DNA of 6,719 nt from contig CAMGGT010000051.1 of the NCBI GenBank assembly GCA_946055715.1, positions 1 to 6,719 on the forward strand, read 5' to 3'. Origin of the DNA: an uncultured Clostridia bacterium. GTDB lineage: Bacteria > Bacillota > Clostridia > Oscillospirales > CAG-272. Shown one piece after another: positions 1-5,700 of the stretch. Numbering within the stretch: the first letter of the stretch is position 1; every line of letters starts with the position of its first letter. Position numbers and translations under genes: made by a program. A model generated the notes under the pieces. That model was given only the letters and a program-made list of their open reading frames with translations. It did not search any database and had not been told where the DNA came from.

Positions 1-14
1 AGATGATGGTAGGG

Positions 15-80
15 GAGGTGCGATGCCATTTGCGACAAATGGCATTGCTCCCCCCGCCGTTTTTTGAAATGGCACACCTC
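15..80. repeat. Nested inverted repeat (hairpin 20-48 inside outer arms)
   Basis: Positions 23-31 (ATGCCATTT) and 37-45 (AAATGGCAT) form a perfect 9-bp stem around GCGAC, extendable to about 12 bp (20-22 with 46-48, one G-U pair). An alternative pairing exists: GAGGTG at 15-20 with CACCTC at 75-80, and GCCATTT at 25-31 with AAATGGC at 67-73. The segment can therefore adopt two competing folds. A T6 run at 59-64 lies 11 nt past the first hairpin, too far for a classical terminator. The function is unknown. Confidence 0.5.
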
Positions 81-81
81 A

Positions 82-121
82 TCCACCGCTTCGCGGTCCC
101 CCTTCCCCCACCGGGGAAGGC
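82..121 (+). repeat. Double-hairpin repeat unit, copy A
   Basis: This unit holds two adjacent stem-loops: ACCGC-TTC-GCGGT (85-97) and CCTTCCCC-CACC-GGGGAAGG (101-120). Positions 82-103 are an exact reverse complement of 342-363, and both copies end in a second hairpin followed by GGC. The second hairpin can also be replaced by a longer-range 11-bp pairing of 105-115 with 141-151. Such short palindromic units resemble REP/MITE-like dispersed repeats. That comparison is inference; only the two copies in this window are seen. Confidence 0.55.
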
Positions 122-324
122 ATTGATCGTTGTTGGTTGGCCCGGTGGGGGTGACTTTAACCGAATTTTCGGGAGATGCACCGAGAGGATTATCGGGAGG
201 AGCAAGCCCCTCCCCTACCGCAAAATCGTTTGCTTGCTACGCTTTCTGTACTTTGGCCGATGAAGATATTACGCCCATACCGTTGGGGGGCAGGGTGCAA
301 CCGCCGTGGGCAGTTGTCTCCTGC

Positions 325-363
325 GCCTCCCTCCGGGAGGGAGGGGGACCGCGAAGCGGTGGA
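325..363 (-). repeat. Double-hairpin repeat unit, copy B (inverted)
   Basis: Read on the minus strand, this copy has the same order as copy A: the ACCGC-TTC-GCGGT hairpin, a C-run, then a second hairpin. The second hairpin here is CCTCCCT/AGGGAGG (326-332 with 338-344 on the plus strand). The first 22 nt are identical to copy A. The second hairpin differs in sequence but keeps the fold, a pattern expected if structure is selected or if the unit is an old mobile palindrome. Confidence 0.55.
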
Positions 364-500
364 AGGAGCCCGCGGGCGCAAAAGCAGAAGATGTCGAATC
401 ATTGTGGAGCTGCCGCATTAAGACAGGGGTGATAATCGGGTTGTTGCAGGTTGATTTTTACATTTGCGACAGCCCCACACCCACATTTGCCTCACCTACA

Positions 501-2219
501 TCATTTCGTCCGCACCGTCATGCGGAAGGTCTGCCCCTGCGGCGCGGCGTCCAGCACCCAGGCCGTCTCGGTGGCTTTGCTGTCGTGGATGGAGATCTCT
601 TCTTCATAGAGTTGTACACCTTCGAGCGGTGTCTCAAAGAGGCAATCAAGCCCCCCAACCTCAAAACCCCCCTCTTTCAGGCAGGGTTTTTCGAGGAAGA
701 TGAAGCGCTCCGTCACCGGAATGCCCTGCGCCACATCAAAGGTGTCACACAGAGAAATGGTGGTGTCGGAAAGGGCAAACGCCCGACGCGCGTTGCGCAC
801 GCCCTCAATGGCGTAGGCCCCTGCCATCTCCAGCGCAAAATGCCCTTCGCGCACCTCAACATCGCTTGCCGCATACTGTCGCCCGTCCTTTTGCAGGGCG
901 ACGGTGTCGGGCTTCAGCCCCTGCCCGAAGTGGGGCACGCTGTGCCCGCGGGAAGAGGAGTGAAAATAGCTATAGCGCGTTTCCCCACGGAAAAAGCCGC
1001 GGTCATACAGCGGCGCGCCCACATCGCAGAAGACCTGCTTGCCGTCTTTGGCGATGATGAAGCCCCCCACATCACAGTGGTTGTGAAATTCCTCATTGTG
1101 TCCGGCCTTGGCCGCAAAGCCATAGCTTTCGGTGGTTTTGATGTACCATTCTGCGTCCGGCGCATAGCATTCACCAGAGCGGATGGGCGAGGCGGGCTCA
1201 CCCGGGAGGCGCGCCTCACTGCGCCACACAGCGGCGCGGGTAAACAGGCAGAACCGCCCGCAATGGTCACAGCTGATGGGGTTGGCGGGGGCAAGATACT
1301 GAATGTAGTCGCCGTATTCGGCGCGCAAAAAGTCGTTGATGCAGGCATTGGGCTTGGCCGTGCGACTGCCATCCGCAAAGCTCACCACCGTGTTGCCGCT
1401 GAGAAAGATCTTTTGCATATAGGCGGCAATGGACTTGACCTTGGGGCGGGTAAACTCGTCGCGCTTGCCGCCGGTGAAGTCGCGGATCAGGTCGGCCCAG
1501 GCAATATAGAAGCCAAAGCCATAGCTCCAATACCCCACGCCCTCGGCGCAGAAGCCGTCGTCGCCGTACCCGCCGAGGAACTTTTCCATGCAGGCGTCAA
1601 TGCGCGCTTCCGCCCGCGGATAGAGATCCGGGCGCAGATAGAGGATCGCCGCCGAAACGCTGCCAGCGCATACCGATGCCCAGTTGTTGACATACGCTTC
1701 CCAGGGTGTGGTGCCCTTTCCGTCCAGAAAAGAGAAGATGATGCGGCGCTCTACCTCGTCACGGATCAGGCGGCGCACAAAGGGTTGCAGGCGCTCCCCC
1801 AGAAGGTCGTAGGTCTCTGCCAATGCCCAGCCGGTCTCGGCCGCAAACAGGTCAATGTGGATGACATCCATCTTCTCGCCGTCCCACAGCTGGTGGGCGG
1901 GCAGACACCATGTATATTCGGTGGCAATGGCATAAATGATGTCTTCCAGCCGCCGCAGATACTCCGGCTGATCGGGGTAGACCAAAGAGAGCATGGCCGT
2001 GGCGCACAGCGCACGCCGGCGGGCAAAATAAGCAAATTCATACACCGCGCGGTCGCCGTCGCCAAAAAACCGCAGATAGTCCTGCAGACGCAACTCCTGC
2101 ATGGGCTTGCTTGCGCAGTTGTCCCATATCTCCATACATTCCCGCCGCAGGTTGGCATAGGATGCTTCCGTACGCACTTTCTGCCAGAATGCGGGGTCGC
2201 GTGCCTTTTGTAAAAACAT
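501..2219 (-). CDS. Heparinase II/III-family protein (putative polysaccharide/oligosaccharide lyase), cytoplasmic
   Basis: A complete 572-residue protein. ATG (2219-2217) lies 9 nt after a GGAGG (complement of 2229-2233); the stop is TGA at 503-501. There is no signal peptide or membrane segment, so it is probably cytoplasmic. Roughly residues 1-310 look like the alpha/alpha-toroid half, with NNWASVCAG (178-186) and EGVGYWSYG (226-234). Residues about 330-572 look like the beta-sandwich half (heparinase II/III-like), with HNHCDVGGF (379-387), CDVGAPLY (398-405) and GHSVPHFGQ (425-433). In Pedobacter heparinase II a His-x-His pair supplies a catalytic and a zinc-binding His, and an Asp and another His complete the zinc site. 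H379/H381, D399 and H426 are plausible counterparts, and Y230 or Y233 a candidate catalytic Tyr. These assignments are by motif position only. The family cleaves uronate-containing glycans by beta-elimination, but many members are uncharacterised and the substrate cannot be read here. It is unusually cysteine-rich (17 Cys), including CDHCGRFC at 317-324. A longer antisense frame (306-2213) is a shadow. Confidence 0.88.
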   Translation of the reverse strand: MFLQKARDPAFWQKVRTEASYANLRRECMEIWDNCASKPMQELRLQDYLRFFGDGDRAVYEFAYFARRRALCATAMLSLVYPDQPEYLRRLEDIIYAIATEYTWCLPAHQLWDGEKMDVIHIDLFAAETGWALAETYDLLGERLQPFVRRLIRDEVERRIIFSFLDGKGTTPWEAYVNNWASVCAGSVSAAILYLRPDLYPRAEARIDACMEKFLGGYGDDGFCAEGVGYWSYGFGFYIAWADLIRDFTGGKRDEFTRPKVKSIAAYMQKIFLSGNTVVSFADGSRTAKPNACINDFLRAEYGDYIQYLAPANPISCDHCGRFCLFTRAAVWRSEARLPGEPASPIRSGECYAPDAEWYIKTTESYGFAAKAGHNEEFHNHCDVGGFIIAKDGKQVFCDVGAPLYDRGFFRGETRYSYFHSSSRGHSVPHFGQGLKPDTVALQKDGRQYAASDVEVREGHFALEMAGAYAIEGVRNARRAFALSDTTISLCDTFDVAQGIPVTERFIFLEKPCLKEGGFEVGGLDCLFETPLEGVQLYEEEISIHDSKATETAWVLDAAPQGQTFRMTVRTK

Positions 2220-2228
2220 AGAGAAATG

Positions 2229-2234
2229 CCTCCG
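2229..2234 (-). promoter_or_regulatory. Ribosome binding site of the heparinase-like gene
   Basis: On the minus strand this reads CGGAGG, 9 nt (8 for its last base) before the ATG at 2219-2217. It supports this start over any internal methionine. Confidence 0.7.
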
Positions 2235-2259
2235 TCAGTATTCGTTTTTTGTCATTGTC

Positions 2260-2288
2260 ATCATATCATGCACGGCCGCCAAAAGCAA
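2260..2288 (-). promoter_or_regulatory. Candidate promoter of the heparinase-like gene
   Basis: On the minus strand there is TTGCTT (complement of 2283-2288), a 17-bp spacer, then TATGAT (complement of 2260-2265). The -10 box is preceded by TGA, giving an extended -10 (TGnTATGAT) that could compensate for the weak -35 box. It lies about 41 nt upstream of the start codon. This is a sequence match only. A CCAAAA hexamer (2279-2284) overlaps the -35 box. Confidence 0.45.
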
Positions 2289-2528
2289 GGGAAAAGGAAT
2301 ATTTTTGAGTCCCAAAAACACTTTTTCTTATGAAATTCACAAGAATTTGGAAAATTATTCGTCGATATTACCAAAAGTCAAGAAAAAACCGAAAATCAGT
2401 CGTCAAAAATAACAATTTGTTCTGTCGGCTTTTGGCAAAATGACTGATTTTTCCAATCGGATCTTCGCGCCGTTTTCCGATTCGTGTGCGCTGTTTTTAA
2501 AAGTCCAAAATTGATGTACTTTGGTATT
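2289..2528. promoter_or_regulatory. AT-rich divergent intergenic control region with inverted repeats
   Basis: No gene is seen. The DNA is much more AT-rich than the flanking genes and rich in A- and T-tracts. It contains AAAATCAGTC (2392-2401) and its exact inverse GACTGATTTT (2442-2451), a 10-bp repeat with a 40-nt gap. It also has AATCGGA (2455-2461) against TCCGATT (2476-2482), with a 14-nt gap. CCAAAA or its complement recurs at 2312, 2371, 2430 and 2505 here, and also at 2279, 2527 and 2543 just outside. The placement between two divergent starts suggests a shared control region; the regulator is unknown. Confidence 0.45.
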
Positions 2529-2533
2529 TTGGA
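2504..2533. promoter_or_regulatory. Candidate operator: inverted repeat overlapping the plus-strand -35 box
   Basis: TCCAAAAT (2504-2511) is the exact inverse of ATTTTGGA (2526-2533), with a 14-nt gap. The right arm covers most of the predicted -35 hexamer at 2529-2534. A protein binding the two arms would block or contact RNA polymerase. The arms contain the CCAAAA word that recurs across this intergenic region. The operator role is inferred from geometry. Confidence 0.35.
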
Positions 2534-2556
2534 AATAGGCGACCAAAAACTATAAT
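2529..2556 (+). promoter_or_regulatory. Candidate promoter of the large exported protein gene
   Basis: TTGGAA (2529-2534, 4 of 6 to consensus), a 16-bp spacer, then a perfect TATAAT (2551-2556). Transcription would start near 2563 and leave a leader of roughly 195 nt before the ATG at 2759. The site stands at the edge between AT-rich DNA and the GC-rich leader. Confidence 0.55.
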
Positions 2557-2571
2557 AATTTTATACCTAAT

Positions 2572-2631
2572 AAAACAGCGGCGGCAATGGGAGTTTTTCT
2601 TCCATACTATTTATATGTGCGTCGCTGTTTT
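2572..2631 (+). other. Leader RNA stem-loop 1 with nested hairpin
   Basis: AAAACAGCG (2572-2580) pairs perfectly with CGCTGTTTT (2623-2631), extendable by three more pairs (2581-2583 with 2620-2622, one G-U). Inside its loop ATGGGAG (2587-2593) pairs with CTTCCAT (2599-2605) around TTTTT (one G-U). It lies at the start of the predicted untranslated leader. GCGGCAA (2581-2587) could instead pair with TTGCCGC (2722-2728), so a long-range alternative fold is possible. I do not recognise a known riboswitch class. Confidence 0.45.
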
Positions 2632-2645
2632 CCGTTGGAGCTGTT

Positions 2646-2681
2646 CCGCGACACCCGTCCGTTTGTCGCGGTCGGTTTTTT
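2646..2681 (+). terminator. Attenuator-like hairpin in the leader
   Basis: CCGCGACA (2646-2653) pairs perfectly with TGTCGCGG (2664-2671) around a 10-nt loop. After four bases (TCGG) comes a T6 run (2676-2681). The GC-rich stem plus T-run resembles an intrinsic terminator, although the gap to the T-run is longer than usual. Because it lies between the predicted promoter and the start codon, it could attenuate transcription of the large gene. It could equally be a plain structural element. Confidence 0.35.
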
Positions 2682-2691
2682 CTCTGCCCCT

Positions 2692-2738
2692 TTCCCGGCG
2701 GTTGCCGGGAATGTTCAATTTTTGCCGCTCATGCGGCA
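2692..2738 (+). other. Leader hairpins 3 and 4, directly upstream of the ribosome binding site
   Basis: TTCCCGGC (2692-2699) pairs perfectly with GCCGGGAA (2704-2711) around GGTT. TGCCGC (2723-2728) pairs with GCGGCA (2733-2738) around TCAT. The second hairpin ends 5 nt before the AAAGGAGGA at 2744-2752, so it leaves the ribosome binding site open while sitting next to it. A T5 run at 2719-2723 follows the first of the two. Confidence 0.45.
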
Positions 2739-2743
2739 CAAAC

Positions 2744-2752
2744 AAAGGAGGA
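2744..2752 (+). promoter_or_regulatory. Strong ribosome binding site of the large exported protein gene
   Basis: AAAGGAGGA, 6 nt before the ATG at 2759-2761. This near-perfect Shine-Dalgarno fixes the start. The same ATG opens directly into a signal peptide. Confidence 0.85.
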
Positions 2753-2758
2753 CCCACT

Positions 2759-5700
2759 ATGAACACACTCCGCAGAACCCTTTGCCTGCTTTTTGCCGTG
2801 CTGCTGCTTACAGGGCTTCTCTGTTTTGCAGGGCTTACGGTTGCCGCAGAAGGGGCGACCTCCGGAGAGCAGGAATATCAGACGGCAGACACCTCTGCGC
2901 TGAAATTCTGTGCCACTTCTCTGACCCTCAACAGCAAGATCTCCCTCAACTTCTATGTCCGGCAGGCAGAAAATGAGGCCTTTGCCGGCCATCTGCGCGT
3001 CGATGCCGACATCGACGGCACCACGGTCAATACCGTGTACAGCACCGCTACGATCAACGGCGTTGCCTACTATCGCTTTGCCGTGACGGGTCTCACTCCC
3101 GAGAGCATCGGTCGCACCGTCACCGCCAACCTGTATGTGGAAGGCAACGACACAGCCGTCGACACCTATTCATACAGCATCCTGCAATACCTCAAAAACA
3201 AATACAGCCCCGACACGCAGTTGGGTCAGCTCTGCCTGTCGCTTGCCTACTACGGCGAGGCATTCGGCGCGAATGTCGACAGCTTCTTTACCGACAAGGG
3301 CATCACCCGTGACGACAGCTACTACACCGACTATTCTGCCGAGGTCGGCATGACCTATGCGGTCGACCCCACCACCACCGGTCTGGTTGGCGTTCAGGCC
3401 ATCCTTGAGGACGGCGTGCGCCTGATGTTTGCGGTGGACGAGCGTGTCAACTCCGCCACCGTCACCTACAACGGCAAGACCACCGCCGTCAAAGAGATCA
3501 TCACAGAGGCAAACGGCCCCCGCGGGTTCTATGTGCAGTTGCCCGCCACCTCCCTCAACGGGCAGGTGAGCGTCACCACCTATACCGGCACAGATGCCCA
3601 AACGGGTGCCATTGGCACCGGCACCTATTCTGTGGGCAGCTATGTGGCCAAGCTCGTCTCTACCAACACAGATCCGGCAACGGTGGCCAAGGCACAGGCG
3701 CTGGCCCGCTACATGGGCGCCACCACAAGTTACAGCGGCGTTGGCACAGAGGATGCCAAGCTGGATGCCACCGCCCATTCTGTCGAATACATACCCGCCC
3801 CCGCCACCGCCGCCGGTAATGCCGGTGCCAACTATGTGCTGCGCGTGGTGGACGGCAACATGGCCGCCGCCGTGCCTGTCCGTCTCTCCGAGGCGGCCAC
3901 CGACAACGGCGATGATACCAACCTCTACAAATTTAAGGATGAAGCCGTTGTCGGAAATGCCGATAATACCGAAAGCGGCATCGCCCTGCCCAAAACAACG
4001 CAGGTGCATACCGTCGCCTTCCATTACAAGAATGCAGCCGGCGAAGATATGACCGCCTCCCGCAGTGTACTTCACGGCGGCTATGCCACAGCGCCCTTTG
4101 CCCCCGCGACCTACACCACCGTTGACGGCACATATACCTTTATCGGTTGGTTCACCGCCGAAGACGGACAGACACCCGCCAACTTCTCAAAAGTTGAGGC
4201 CGGTGCCGACATTTATGCTTGCTACACAGCCGAAGAAGTTGTGACCCACAAGGTCACCTTCGTTGGCCGCGGCGGGCAGGTCATTGCCGTCCTCACCGTA
4301 AGAAATGACGGAACCGTCTCTGCCCCCACCGCCCCCGCGCTGAAGTTCATGACCTTCGAGGGCTGGACAGACGGTGCAAACACCTACACCACAGCGCAGA
4401 TCGCCGAACTGGCTATTACCGCCAACATGACCCTCACCGCAAAATATGACTATGTGACCTACACCGTGCGCTTTGTTGACTGGAAGGGCAACGAGATCGC
4501 CACCCGCACCGTTAGTCACGGTTCGGCCGCCGTTGCCCCCGATGCCCCCGCCCGTGAAGACTGGACCTTCGCCGCCTGGGATGGCACCTTCGGCAATGTG
4601 ACGGAAGACATGATCGTCACCGCCACCTACACGCCCAATTTTAATCCCATCTATAACCAAACTGACCTCGCCAACCTCAAGAATGCCGCAAGCGGCAGCT
4701 TCTGGGGGCTGATGGGCGACATCGAAGTCTCCAACTGGACCTCCATCGTCCTGCCCGCAGGCGTCACCTTCACCGGCGACGGCCACACCATCTCCGGCCT
4801 CACGAAGCCCTTGTTCTCTATCATTACCGGTGAGAACACCGTCAAGAATCTCACTGTCAGCGGTGAATTCACCATCGATAAGTCCGGCGCCGGTATATTG
4901 GCAGTTGAAGTCAAAGGTAACGCACTCATTGCCAATGTGACAACCATGGGTTCCGTCAGCGGCACTAATGCAGGCGGTCTTGTTGCCAATGTGTCCGGTG
5001 ATCATACCACTGTTGTTACCTTTATCGATTGTACCAACAACGCTGCGGTCACCTCCACCAGCGGACGTGCCGGCGGCATCCTCGCCAGCATCAGCGGCAG
5101 CAAAGTGACCTCGGCTGTCAACTTCGCCTCCTGCGTCAACAATGGTACCGTCACCGCCAAGACCAACGCCGGCGGTATTCTGGGTTATGCTTACCGTTGC
5201 GGCGACATCAACCTTGACAACTGCGAAAACCACGCAGCCATCACCGGCGATAGTGACATCGGCGGTCTGCTTGGTAGATCCGAAAGCGGCACCAACCCGT
5301 GCAACCGTCTGACAGTCACCTATTGCACCAACGACGGCACCGTCACCGGCACCGGCAAGGTCGGCGGCCTCATCGGTAACCAGCAGGGCGCAAACGCCCC
5401 CGTCACCATCGAGAACTGCGTCAACCTCGGTAACGTTTCCGGCAAGACCTATGTCGGCGGCGTGATCGGCTACTCCACTTCTTCCAACAACGGGAATACC
5501 GAAGTCTACCTGCGCGGCGTGGCCGTGTATGCCGATGTCACCGCCACCACCGGCTATGCCGGCGGTATGATCGGCAGAGTGGAGCTGCAGTCTTATGCTG
5601 CCGGTCTGCAGACAATACTTGAGGGGTGCCTTGTCAGTGGCACGGTCACCGCGCCCGACGCCGCAGCAGCTGTTTTGGGTGGCTACTACAAAGAGGGTAA

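Larger units (their letters stand above)
1..500. other. Non-coding, inverted-repeat-rich region
   Basis: No believable gene lies here. Short open frames exist in several phases, but they lack a ribosome binding site, have low-complexity Pro/Gly/Arg-rich translations and show no family motif. The region is instead dense in hairpins: 20-48, 85-97, 101-120, 105-115 with 141-151, 195-214 and 326-344. A 22-nt stretch (82-103) recurs perfectly in inverted orientation at 342-363, and an 11-nt word (CATTTGCGACA) recurs directly at 27-37 and 461-471. It lies downstream of the minus-strand heparinase-like gene, so it would be that transcript's 3' end, but I see no textbook terminator (GC stem followed at once by a T-run) on the minus strand. 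It may be a non-coding dispersed element or a decayed intergenic region. Confidence 0.6.

Noticed and set aside
82..363. CRISPR array from repeated palindromes
   Set aside because: Only two copies occur, in opposite orientation and far apart, with no regular spacers and no cas gene.
440..500. Terminator of the heparinase-like gene just after its stop
   Set aside because: On the minus strand this stretch has no GC-rich stem followed by a T-run. Transcription may end in the hairpin-rich DNA further along, but no single site is convincing.
306..2213. 635-codon open frame on the plus strand
   Set aside because: It lies antisense to the heparinase-like gene, has no ribosome binding site, and its translation has no family motif. 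The minus-strand product carries clear heparinase II/III motifs (HNHCDVGGF, NNW, GHSVPH). The open frame is a by-product of GC-rich codon bias.
2812..2826. Lipoprotein signal (Cys at residue 22)
   Set aside because: The residues before C22 (TGLL) do not fit a lipobox, and the hydrophobic core continues past it to a standard signal peptidase I site after VAA.
2587..2976. Possible leader peptide or small gene starting inside the leader
   Set aside because: The ATG at 2587 is not preceded by a Shine-Dalgarno and sits inside hairpin 1. The frame overlaps the strong start at 2759 out of frame. The peptide shows no run of regulatory codons typical of an attenuation leader.
3170..4075. 301-codon minus-strand open frame, rich in glycine and histidine
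   Set aside because: It is antisense to the N-terminal part of the large gene and shows no ribosome binding site or recognisable motif. It is explained by the same codon bias.
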